From NCBI RefSeq assembly GCF_003003055.1, contig NZ_PVTV01000017.1:1-64000 (forward strand): DNA of 64,000 nt. Reading direction: 5' to 3'. Position numbers and translations under genes: made by a program. Shown piece by piece: positions 1 through 7,182 of the stretch. The number at the start of each line of letters is the position of its first letter. Position 1 is the stretch's first letter. The notes beneath the pieces are model-generated. The model searched no databases and was not told where the DNA came from. It was given only the letters and a program-made list of their open reading frames with translations. This DNA comes from Jezberella montanilacus (lineage in GTDB: Bacteria; Pseudomonadota; Gammaproteobacteria; Burkholderiales; Burkholderiaceae_B).

Positions 1-26
1 TCGTCCGTAAATCGTGCTTTCTTCAT
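1..26 (-). CDS. IS3-family transposase OrfA, first codons only
   Basis: The ATG at 26-24 (minus strand) is followed by codons for M-K-K-A-R-F-T-D, the typical opening of IS407-group IS3 OrfA proteins, the helix-turn-helix half of the transposase. A good ribosome site (AAGGAG) lies five bases before the start. The gene runs off the left edge, so its integrity cannot be judged. Confidence 0.75.
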
Positions 27-95
27 CACTGCTCCTTGCTGTCAAGGAGCCATTGTCTCTAATTTCGCGTGGTCTGAAAATCCCAGGGCAGGTCA
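1..95 (-). mobile_element. End of an IS3-family insertion sequence
   Basis: Read leftward from position 95 the sequence begins TGACCTGCCCTGGGA, the style of terminal repeat seen in IS3-family (IS407-like) elements. It continues through a short leader with a strong AAGGAG ribosome site into the start of a transposase gene (positions 26-1). Only the end of the element is inside the window; its body lies to the left. Its terminal TGA supplies the stop codon of the truncated gene next to it. The same 11-base end recurs at 12,710-12,720. Confidence 0.8.
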
Positions 96-392
96 TATCT
101 GTTCATAGATTTCAGCGAGCCTGAAGATTGCCGATCTAGTTTGTGCGGACACCTTGCTAGGGCGACCGATACGCGGCCTGTCCAGCAGTCCTAGGATCCG
201 ATCCTGTTCAAACTCTGCAATATTATCGAGAACTCTTTGCTCAGGCATACCGACGGCTTGGGCGATCAAATTTGGGTGAATGCCTGCGACAAATTGCAGG
301 ACAAGCCATGCTCGTTTAGCGATACGTGTTGAGCCACTATTAGCCCAAATTTTTACTATTTCCGCTTCCGTTGGGCTCAAAACAAGTTTCAT
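93..392 (-). pseudogene. IS630-like transposase N-terminal fragment cut by an IS3 element
   Basis: About 99 residues remain. They form a helix-turn-helix region ending in a GLLDRPRIGRPSKV-type linker, the hallmark of the N-terminal domain of IS630-family transposases and related HTH proteins. Full-length IS630 transposases are around 340 residues and carry a DDE catalytic domain, which is absent here. The stop codon (93-95) is the first three bases of the neighbouring IS3 end, so the gene was truncated by that insertion. ATG at 392 is the probable start; an upstream TTG at 401 is less likely. It could still be expressed as a DNA-binding fragment. Confidence 0.75.
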
Positions 393-469
393 TTTGTACA
401 AAACTTATGCAATTAAGGGATGAACTCTCGATAGACTTTACTCCAGGTAACCTCACAGGGAGTTGCAAA

Positions 470-850
470 ATGCTTGATTGGGAAAAAGATCGTCGTAAAC
501 GCCTTCCACGCCAATATGATTCAGATGCGTTACCCGCTACCGGATCTTGGGCAGATCAAAAAAGATGGGCTGATGAGTATGGTCAAAAAAGGCACAATTC
601 CTTACAAAGATCAACAACTGCAACTCATCGCGTCGACTTGAAATCCCATTGGATATCTCAACTAAGTCTTTATTTGAAGTGCCTCAAATCAGTCGATTTT
701 CATAAAAAATACCCGGAACACCAGTTGGAAATCATAGGTATTGTTCGAAAACTGATTAGTTCCTTATCAGCGTCAGGCAGCCGATTAGAGGCTTCCGTGC
801 AAAAAGAAATCGACGAGGCAAAACGTATTATTTCTAACTTCCGTCACTAA
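470..850 (+). CDS. Hypothetical protein, 126 aa
   Basis: I do not recognise the family. The reading frame is open further upstream, but ATG 470 follows a clear ribosome site (CAGGGAG, seven bases away) and is preferred. The product is very basic at its N-terminus (WEKDRRKRLPRQYD), has a Trp-rich stretch (GSWADQKRWADEYG) and a helical C-terminal half. No signal peptide or membrane segment is visible. It stands alone between the truncated transposase and the next pair of genes. Confidence 0.55.
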   Translation: MLDWEKDRRKRLPRQYDSDALPATGSWADQKRWADEYGQKRHNSLQRSTTATHRVDLKSHWISQLSLYLKCLKSVDFHKKYPEHQLEIIGIVRKLISSLSASGSRLEASVQKEIDEAKRIISNFRH

Positions 851-1016
851 GTTGCGTTCTCGGTGAATTTCGTAATTTACTAAAACTCTATTTCGATTTT
901 TGCAAGCATTAGTGTGTCATGGCGATTTATTTTTTCAAGGCTCGTGTCTTGAGACAGGGGCCTATTAGAGTTTTACTAATTCTACTTGCCATTTGACATA
1001 AGCACTTGAGAACAAA

Positions 1017-1457
1017 ATGACCGCACAATTTACCGAGGTACTGCATTACAAAGGTGAGCAGATGTCGCTGCGAACGCAACCTTTGTCGGAATATTTGTAT
1101 CTGATGGATACGACGCCTGATTTCAAGCGCAAGTCGACGGCCTGTTGGCGACGTTACGTCGGTAAATGGGAAATCCTTTTAGATCGTCTCTACTTAGTCG
1201 GGATTCACGCCACCTATACAGATGGTACTGCCGTCACCTTAGATAGTCTTTTCCCCGGCTTTCCAGAAAGGGTATTTGCGCACTGGTATTCAGGCGTATT
1301 GAGTATCCCTCAGGGAGCGATGACACAATATGTGCATATGGGCTACCTGAGCACTTACGAGCGGGATCTATTCATCGCCGTTGAAAATGGTGTGGTCGTA
1401 GACACGCAATTGCGCATCAATAATGTCTCGTTGGGCGAGGGTGACAACATTGCTTAA
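1017..1457 (+). CDS. Conserved hypothetical protein, 146 aa
   Basis: A soluble protein with no transmembrane segment, rich in aromatic residues (CWRRYVGKWEILLDRLYL near residues 43-60, FAHWYSG near 88-94). The pattern recalls small uncharacterised proteins found on proteobacterial islands, but I cannot assign a family with certainty. Its end overlaps the start region of the next gene, so the two are probably co-transcribed and translationally coupled. The start is ATG 1017. Confidence 0.6.
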   Translation: MTAQFTEVLHYKGEQMSLRTQPLSEYLYLMDTTPDFKRKSTACWRRYVGKWEILLDRLYLVGIHATYTDGTAVTLDSLFPGFPERVFAHWYSGVLSIPQGAMTQYVHMGYLSTYERDLFIAVENGVVVDTQLRINNVSLGEGDNIA

Positions 1458-2055
1458 CTGGGTCCTTTATCTCGAAATATATTTGACAGTTGGGTTTGTT
1501 GTTTGCTCTGCCTTTATTGGCACTCATTTATTTGTAAATCGACACAAATCAACGGTTTTTGATTACATGCGCCGTTCGACTAATCGTGAGTGGACTCATT
1601 TTTTGTGTGACTTCTTTGAGGATTTCTTCATTCCCGCTGTTGCGTTGGCTCTGGTTTGGGTGGTTTGGCCGATACCGATCGGCCTGAAAATCAAAAGCAT
1701 GGTTTTTAAAAAACCACCTCCGTTAAAGCCAAGAAGGCTTGTCGAGGTAAAAGAGTTCATCCTGAATGAGGCTGAATTAATCAGAGAAGTGACGATTGAG
1801 GAGGTTGAAAGAACCAACTTCATTCATGATCCGATGGAGGCTGTGCCGAACGTCCCGTTCGGTCATTCCAATGCCCTTTGGCTAGCGCTAAGGGATTCGA
1901 TTCAACCCAATGAAACGCTGTGGGAGTTTGAATCAGAGCGGTCTGAACTCAAGGGAGTTCACTCCATGTGGGGTTATGCGATCAAGGGCGATGGCAGAGT
2001 GGATCGGTTTATGACAACAGGTTGGAAGATAAAAATTGAGGTAGGTTCAGGGTAG
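1423..2055 (+). CDS. Hypothetical membrane protein, about 200-210 aa
   Basis: Two hydrophobic segments are visible near residues 10-35 and 68-88, followed by a long hydrophilic C-terminal part that begins with a Pro-rich basic linker (KKPPPLKPRR). This suggests a membrane-anchored protein with a cytoplasmic tail. The start is uncertain: ATG 1423 overlaps the previous gene by 35 bases and has no good ribosome site, while GTG 1441 or TTG 1450 lie near a GGGCGAGG stretch. The family is not recognised. It likely works with the 146-aa protein encoded just before it. Confidence 0.5.
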   Translation: MSRWARVTTLLNWVLYLEIYLTVGFVVCSAFIGTHLFVNRHKSTVFDYMRRSTNREWTHFLCDFFEDFFIPAVALALVWVVWPIPIGLKIKSMVFKKPPPLKPRRLVEVKEFILNEAELIREVTIEEVERTNFIHDPMEAVPNVPFGHSNALWLALRDSIQPNETLWEFESERSELKGVHSMWGYAIKGDGRVDRFMTTGWKIKIEVGSG

Positions 2056-2113
2056 TCCCGTAATCGAGCAGGCACTAGTTAGGTAAATTACTGATATTGC
2101 TTGAGTTTAGGTC

Positions 2114-3745
2114 TCAGAGGATGGTGGTCAAAAAACTAGCCGCCTGCTCGGTCAGCACAACTTCAACCGCCAGTTGTGCTCGGGTCAAGCCGACAAATAG
2201 TTTGCGTCGTGCTTTGTCGTCGAGTGTTCCAAAATCGATCTCCGTTAAGACAATGCCCGAGGCACTTTGACCTTTAAACCGGTAGACCGAGTCGACCAAC
2301 AGATCGCCAGTTGTCCAGATCGCATCGCCTGCAACCGAATACTTGCCTGTTGGTCGACGTAGCGTAAACGCACCCAATTGAGCGGTCTTGTTGAACTGCG
2401 AGTTAGTGAGGCCTTTCCAACTAATAATGGCGATATCGGCGAGGGCAATGCCGCGTTGCAATAAGTGTGTGACGGCTGCTTCGGTTTTAATTAGTAGGTC
2501 ACTGTCAGTCGTGTAGGTATAAAAATTAGGCAGTTCGCCGCGATAAAACGATCGCGATACGATGGGCTGTTCGGTCAAGCCTAGCGCATTAATCACCTTA
2601 CATACTGCTTTGGGTGTCCGAAAATTATCTAAGCAAGTGACGTTCACGACATCGCTGAGGTCGAACTCTTCTCTGTCGTAAAGCCTTTGCGCGTCGTCCT
2701 CAAGTAAATATATCTTGCCGTCATCGGTCAATTGGGGCAATAGGGCGGCCACCCAGGCCGGCTGAAAGTCTTGTCCCTCGTCAAGCACGATCAGTTGATA
2801 GCGCTTTTGCAGCTTGGGATCGGTCTCAACAGAGTCACAATATTGCGCGGCTAGCCGATCGTAATTGCCGGGGGCTGCGAAGTCAGGCTCACCCACTGTT
2901 TGTCGATAATGCTCGACGCAGAGTTCATGAAAACTTGCAACTTTAGCTTTGGTGGGTGCGATGTGACCAATGTGATCCGCCAGGCTGCGGTTGTAGCAAA
3001 CGTAGAGGCTAAGTTGGGATTTGTCAGCCGCATCTTGTAATAGTTTTAAGGCTAGTTGTGTTTTACCGGAACCGGCTGTGGCTTGTATTCGTATTAAGCC
3101 TGAGGGAGCAGATATGCGTGGTATCCACGTGGCCAGACCATCCGCTAAACGAAGTGTTGTAGTTCGGACTTGTTCACCCAAGACGCGCATATCCAGCGTG
3201 ACGTTAAATTCGTTACTAAAAAATCTTCTCAGGCTTTCAACGTCAACCCCAGAGTGCTCGGTCGCCATCATTTCTCTTGCGAGTGCCCCGAGTTGGTCGA
3301 ACCGGGTGGCATCAATAATGCGTTCTGGTGGTAGGGCAACGATTTGTTGGTTACCCATGACGTAATCCGGAAGGACGAGGCAATTTGTTACGTGAGTGTT
3401 TAATTTTGCTTTGCTTAGCCGATCGACCATTGCGGCAAACTGAATCTTGGTTTGTCGCCCAACATCGGTTGAACCGTCATGGTAGGCCTTAATCATTTGC
3501 CCATTGCCAATGGATACATCGCCAGCTTTGATTTCTACCAGTAAGACATTGCCGATGGGGGACAGCACCACGATATCAATTTCACCATGCTTGTCTCGGT
3601 CGTTATGCAGGGTGTGCCAGGAAACATTATGAAAGATCTCATAGCCGTCAGGCAAGGATGATTGCAGCCGATAAAGCACATCGAGCTCACGATCTCTGCC
3701 GCTGCGGTAGGTTGGTTTGGGGAGGTCAGGGACGAGGTGTGCCAT
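2114..3745 (-). CDS. NERD nuclease-related domain fused to an SF1 (UvrD-like) helicase
   Basis: The 543-residue protein starts with a NERD domain (about residues 15-120) carrying a PD-(D/E)XK-like core: D57 in EIDIVV, then E71-x-K73. An SF1 helicase core follows, with Walker A ATAGSGKT (222-229), motif II LDEGQDF (321-327), a motif V-like YRFKGQS (488-494) and motif VI VGLTRAQ (518-524). NERD-helicase fusions are known as DNA-processing proteins, often in defence islands; the substrate here is unknown. The gene is transcribed away from the WYL regulator gene, leaving 344 bases for two promoters. It is complete and has no accessory 2B domain of classical UvrD size. Confidence 0.85.
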   Translation of the reverse strand: MAHLVPDLPKPTYRSGRDRELDVLYRLQSSLPDGYEIFHNVSWHTLHNDRDKHGEIDIVVLSPIGNVLLVEIKAGDVSIGNGQMIKAYHDGSTDVGRQTKIQFAAMVDRLSKAKLNTHVTNCLVLPDYVMGNQQIVALPPERIIDATRFDQLGALAREMMATEHSGVDVESLRRFFSNEFNVTLDMRVLGEQVRTTTLRLADGLATWIPRISAPSGLIRIQATAGSGKTQLALKLLQDAADKSQLSLYVCYNRSLADHIGHIAPTKAKVASFHELCVEHYRQTVGEPDFAAPGNYDRLAAQYCDSVETDPKLQKRYQLIVLDEGQDFQPAWVAALLPQLTDDGKIYLLEDDAQRLYDREEFDLSDVVNVTCLDNFRTPKAVCKVINALGLTEQPIVSRSFYRGELPNFYTYTTDSDLLIKTEAAVTHLLQRGIALADIAIISWKGLTNSQFNKTAQLGAFTLRRPTGKYSVAGDAIWTTGDLLVDSVYRFKGQSASGIVLTEIDFGTLDDKARRKLFVGLTRAQLAVEVVLTEQAASFLTTIL

Positions 3746-4089
3746 GGGATTTCTGTAAAGTGGTCGCGATATTTAAGGATAGCCGTTTTGAGTGTCTCAT
3801 CCTATGAGTCACCTGTGAGGCGATTCGATACAAGGCCCTCAATCGTCGTCAATTTAAAGCGCTCGCCTGCCATGCCATACGGCTGTCATTTAGTCGGTCT
3901 GGCGATGACGGCGACCGTTACGGCAGAGCACAATACCGATGGTTTGCTTCAAGGTTTTTTAAAATAGTTACCGCTAGTGCTGCAAAAATAACATATAGTC
4001 AGTAGCATCTGGTGAGGCAGTAACTAACAATAATGACCCACAGGCGAGTCACTTCAGACAAACTCATGCCATCTGGCACGCGAGGATAA
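3746..4089 (+). other. Intergenic region between divergent NERD-helicase and WYL genes
   Basis: This 344-base stretch lies between two outward-facing genes and must hold both promoters. A 101-codon open frame covers part of it, but it overlaps the start of the helicase gene antisense, lacks a ribosome site and looks fortuitous. An AT-rich patch occurs at about 3950-3970, and the ribosome site GAGGA of the WYL gene lies at 4082-4086. I could not assign promoter boxes confidently. Confidence 0.4.
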
Positions 4090-5061
4090 ATGGATCGCAC
4101 AGAACGCTTCTATAAGATTCAAGCCATGCTGATGGCTAAACCCTCAGTCACAATGAAGCAAATGCAAGACACGCTTGAAGTATCGCGAGCGACGCTTAAT
4201 CGCGACTTAGCTTATATGCGTGATCGACTTGGTATCCCCTTCGCGTGGGATGCGGGCTTACGCGGTTATGCACTGACTCGGCAGCAGTCAGCGGATAAAA
4301 CGTTTGAATTGCCTGGCGTTTGGTTTAATCAGCAAGAGATCCATTCTTTACTCACTATGATTGAGCTGATCGCCAAGCTTGAACCAGGTGGGCTGCTGTT
4401 GCCGCATATTGAGCCCTTCAGGGCACGGCTAGAAGGATTGTTAGATCAAGGCGTTGGCGGCTCTAAAGAAGCAATGAATCGAATTCGAATTCTGCCTATG
4501 GCACAACGCCAAGTATCTAGTGACTATTTTCAATCAGTGACTCACGCCTTAGTGCAACGCAAACGCCTGGATATCAAGCACCACGCACGTCAGACCGGGC
4601 AGGATACTGATAGGCAGATATCCCCACAGCGGTTGGTGTACTACCGTGACAACTGGTATCTCGATGCCTATTGTCATCTGCGCGAAGATTTACGTAGCTT
4701 TTCTCTGGATGCCCTTAAAGGTGTGCACATCACTGAAAAAGCTGCCAAGAATGTCGACGAAGCCAAACTGCGTGAGGTGTTTGAAACAAGTTATGGCATT
4801 TTCTCAGGTAAGGATCATCACGTAGCCAAATTGAAGTTCACGCCCTTTAGAGCTCAGTGGGTTGCCCGCGAGGTCTGGCATCCAGAACAAGTCGGTAAAG
4901 TGGACGTCGACGGCAGTTACACACTTGAAGTCCCCTACGGTGAGGATTGGGAACTCATTCAAGACATTTTGCGTCAAGGCCCCGATGTTGAAGTATTAGC
5001 ACCAGCTGCACTAAAGAAGAAAGTCAAAGAGACCCTAAAACGCATGATGCGGCTTTATTGA
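4090..5061 (+). CDS. HTH-WYL domain transcriptional regulator
   Basis: Residues 1-65 form a DeoR-like winged helix-turn-helix (VTMKQMQDTLEVSRATLNRDL). A WYL domain spans about 145-215 with its name motif W189-Y190-L191 inside PQRLVYYRDNWYLDAYCH, and a WCX-type C-terminal domain spans about 245-320. Proteins of this layout bind DNA and sense a nucleic-acid ligand; several (CapW, BrxR) repress phage-defence operons. The gene sits between the NERD helicase and the DUF2130 gene, so it is the natural candidate regulator of the island. The palindromes upstream of the AAA+ gene are possible operators, which is inference only. Confidence 0.85.
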   Translation: MDRTERFYKIQAMLMAKPSVTMKQMQDTLEVSRATLNRDLAYMRDRLGIPFAWDAGLRGYALTRQQSADKTFELPGVWFNQQEIHSLLTMIELIAKLEPGGLLLPHIEPFRARLEGLLDQGVGGSKEAMNRIRILPMAQRQVSSDYFQSVTHALVQRKRLDIKHHARQTGQDTDRQISPQRLVYYRDNWYLDAYCHLREDLRSFSLDALKGVHITEKAAKNVDEAKLREVFETSYGIFSGKDHHVAKLKFTPFRAQWVAREVWHPEQVGKVDVDGSYTLEVPYGEDWELIQDILRQGPDVEVLAPAALKKKVKETLKRMMRLY

Positions 5062-5111
5062 GCGGTTCGGAAATTTATTGTTATCAATTTTTGATGGAGT
5101 AATTAGTCAAC

Positions 5112-6530
5112 ATGAATGAAATCAAATGCCCACATTGTGCTAAAGCTTTCAAGATCGATGAGGCTGGCTACGCGGATATCTTGAAACAAGTGCGGGACGA
5201 TGATTTCAACCATCAGTTGCACGAAAGACTCGAGCTGGCAGAGAAGAGTAAGCAGAGCGCCATTGAACTTGCCATGTCTCGAGCCGGTATAGAGTTGCAG
5301 AAAGCTGAGGTAGCTAAAGACAGCGTGATTCAAGACCTGAATGCTAAACTTGATGCAGCCCAATCGGCACAAAAGCTCGCCTTGGCAGAAGCCCTAAGCG
5401 CAGTCGAAAAACAACGTGACGAACTTACCTATAAGCTTGAGCAGGCTGCACTGGAGACGGCTACGGCGGTCCAGCTTGCTGAGGCAAAACGGGTAAGCGA
5501 ATTACAGCAGACTGCTGCAGCTAAGGATACCGAGATCCAAAGCCTGAGGGCTCAGCTTGGAACCCTCGAAATCAGGCAGAAGCTTGCCCTGACTGAGGCT
5601 ATTAGTGTGGTCGAAAAACAGCGCGACGAGGTGAGAAACAACCTCAAGCAGGCAGAGCTTGAAAAGCAACTGGTTGAACAAGCGTTAAAAAGTCAATACG
5701 AGACTCAGATCAAGGACCGAGATGACGCAATCGAACGTCTCAAGGACATGAAAGCGCGCTTATCAACGAAAATGGTAGGCGAAACGCTAGAACAGCATTG
5801 CGAAATCGAGTTCAACAAGATTCGCGCGACAGCGTTTCAGAGAGCCTATTTTGAGAAAGACAACGACACGCGTAGCGGCAGTAAAGGCGACTATATCTTT
5901 AAGGACTCTAATGAGGATGGGGTTGAAATTGTCTCGATCATGTTCGAAATGAAGAACGAGAGTGATCACACTGCTAATAAAAGTAAAAACGAAGATTTTC
6001 TTAAAGAGCTCGATAAAGATCGAAATGAGAAGGGTTGCGAGTATGCAGTCCTGGTCTCTATGCTAGAGGCCGAAAATGACCTCTACAACAGCGGGATCGT
6101 GGATGTGTCTCATCGCTATCCCAAGATGTATGTGGTGCGACCTCAGTTTTTTATCCCTATCATTACTCTGCTTCGTAATGCGGCGTTGAACTCACTGAAG
6201 TACAAGTCAGAGCTCGCCCAGATTAAGCTGCAAAGCATTGACATAACTAACTTTGAAACTGAGCTGAACAATTTCAAGACTGGATTTGCAAGAAATTACT
6301 CCCTCGCATCGAAGCACTTTGAGACCGCGATTTCGGAGATCGACAAGTCTATCGATCACTTGCAGAGAACAAAAGAAGCTTTACAAACAACGAGTAACCA
6401 CCTTCGTCTCGCGAATGATAAATCGCAGGCGGTAACAATCAAGAGACTCACGCGAGGTAATCCGACCATGACGCAGCGGTTTGCCGAATTACCTCCCGCA
6501 AATGAAAACCAGGACCCCGTTGACGATTGA
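5112..6530 (+). CDS. DUF2130 protein with N-terminal CxxC, coiled coil and nuclease-like domain
   Basis: The 472-residue protein opens with a zinc-ribbon-like C6-P-H-C9. A long coiled coil runs from about 30 to 215 and contains an internal repeat: residues 68-105 and 137-175 match closely around EKQRDE. The DUF2130 domain follows, with putative PD-(D/E)XK-like residues D260 (GSKGDYIF) and E279-M-K281 (MFEMKNE). DUF2130 proteins are predicted restriction-like nucleases often described as RmuC-like. The gene begins 50 bases after the WYL regulator on the same strand and is probably co-transcribed with it. Nuclease activity is inferred from motif layout, not known for this protein. Confidence 0.8.
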   Translation: MNEIKCPHCAKAFKIDEAGYADILKQVRDDDFNHQLHERLELAEKSKQSAIELAMSRAGIELQKAEVAKDSVIQDLNAKLDAAQSAQKLALAEALSAVEKQRDELTYKLEQAALETATAVQLAEAKRVSELQQTAAAKDTEIQSLRAQLGTLEIRQKLALTEAISVVEKQRDEVRNNLKQAELEKQLVEQALKSQYETQIKDRDDAIERLKDMKARLSTKMVGETLEQHCEIEFNKIRATAFQRAYFEKDNDTRSGSKGDYIFKDSNEDGVEIVSIMFEMKNESDHTANKSKNEDFLKELDKDRNEKGCEYAVLVSMLEAENDLYNSGIVDVSHRYPKMYVVRPQFFIPIITLLRNAALNSLKYKSELAQIKLQSIDITNFETELNNFKTGFARNYSLASKHFETAISEIDKSIDHLQRTKEALQTTSNHLRLANDKSQAVTIKRLTRGNPTMTQRFAELPPANENQDPVDD

Positions 6531-6633
6531 TTAATTTAGGTAGCATGCCTGCTTGCAAGTTCGTTTAACATTTTTTTCTCAGTCTCATCTAGTGATACAC
6601 CACTGGGCGCATAATGAGTTATCTCCCTCATCG

Positions 6634-6846
6634 ATGGCGCCCAACATGAACGAACCCCAAATCCCCAACGACGCACCTATCGTCTTTTTGTTGACGAAGG
6701 TAGAGATAAATTTGTCTGGCGTTGGGGGGCTTGAGCACCATCGGGCACATGATTCCGAGCTACTCTGGGCGATACTAGCAGCTATGGGTACATTGTCGAC
6801 CCTGCTCATTTTATCGACGTTTTATATTGCATCACGCTGGGGCTGA
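6634..6846 (+). CDS. Possible small membrane protein, about 70 aa
   Basis: An open frame from ATG 6634 (or ATG 6646) encodes a hydrophilic N-terminus and one clear hydrophobic segment near the C-terminus (LLWAILAAMGTLSTLLILSTFYIA). This is an orientation seen in small tail-anchored proteins. No convincing ribosome site precedes either ATG, and an antisense open frame covers the same bases, so it may be fortuitous. It lies between the DUF2130 gene and the AAA+ promoter. Confidence 0.3.
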   Translation: MAPNMNEPQIPNDAPIVFLLTKVEINLSGVGGLEHHRAHDSELLWAILAAMGTLSTLLILSTFYIASRWG

Positions 6847-6890
6847 AGCGGTAATCTTCCGTACTGATCAAGTAAGGAACCATTATTTGC

Positions 6891-6919
6891 TTGACAATTA
6901 AAGCTGTTTTTTGTACAAT
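6891..6919 (+). promoter_or_regulatory. Near-consensus sigma-70 promoter of the AAA+/DUF2779 gene set
   Basis: A -35 box TTGACA (6891-6896) and a -10 box TACAAT (6914-6919) are separated by exactly 17 bases, which is consensus apart from one position. It is the only strong promoter I find before the AAA+ gene and would give a leader of roughly 255 bases. The -35 box starts the 11-mer TTGACAATTAA, which also begins the two promoters in the 16.7-16.95 kb region. Confidence 0.75.
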
Positions 6920-6935
6920 TATTCTAATAAATTAT

Positions 6936-6948
6936 AACTTGTCAAGTT
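6936..6948 (+). promoter_or_regulatory. Palindrome just downstream of the promoter, candidate operator
   Basis: AACTTGTCAAGTT is a perfect 13-base palindrome centred about 20 bases after the -10 box. Its half CTTGACAA also appears as CTTGACAA at 6890-6897, overlapping the -35 box, so two related half-sites bracket the promoter. This is a typical place for a repressor site. The nearby WYL protein is the obvious candidate ligand, by inference. Confidence 0.45.
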
Positions 6949-7034
6949 AAAAATGTTACATATTTTTATGCGTAAATTTATGAATCCTTGGCAAGCAAAA
7001 TCAAGCATCCGCGTCAGGCACAAAGCCTGCATCG

Positions 7035-7132
7035 TCTTTTGAAACGTAACATTTTTCAAAAGAAATCCTGTCTTTTTAGGCATTAATCAACTTCCGCTTA
7101 GCGTTGCATTGCTGCAATCTTTTTAAAGATTG
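7035..7132 (+). promoter_or_regulatory. Structured leader of the AAA+ gene
   Basis: The leader contains a perfect 10-base-pair inverted repeat, TCTTTTGAAA (7035-7044) and TTTCAAAAGA (7054-7063), with a 9-base loop. A second inverted repeat, CAATCTTT (7115-7122) and AAAGATTG (7125-7132), has only two bases between its arms. No known riboswitch or leader-peptide pattern is recognised. The elements could be RNA hairpins controlling translation or protein-binding DNA palindromes. Confidence 0.45.
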
Positions 7133-7182
7133 ACGGCTTGTTGCATTCTTTTTTGCTTGTTAACTCACCTGAGGACAACATC

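Noticed and set aside
3662-3967. 101-codon open frame before the WYL gene
   Set aside because: It overlaps the helicase start antisense, has no ribosome site and gives an unconvincing protein.
6585-6809. 74-codon leftward frame
   Set aside because: Antisense to the possible small membrane protein, without a ribosome site or recognisable features.
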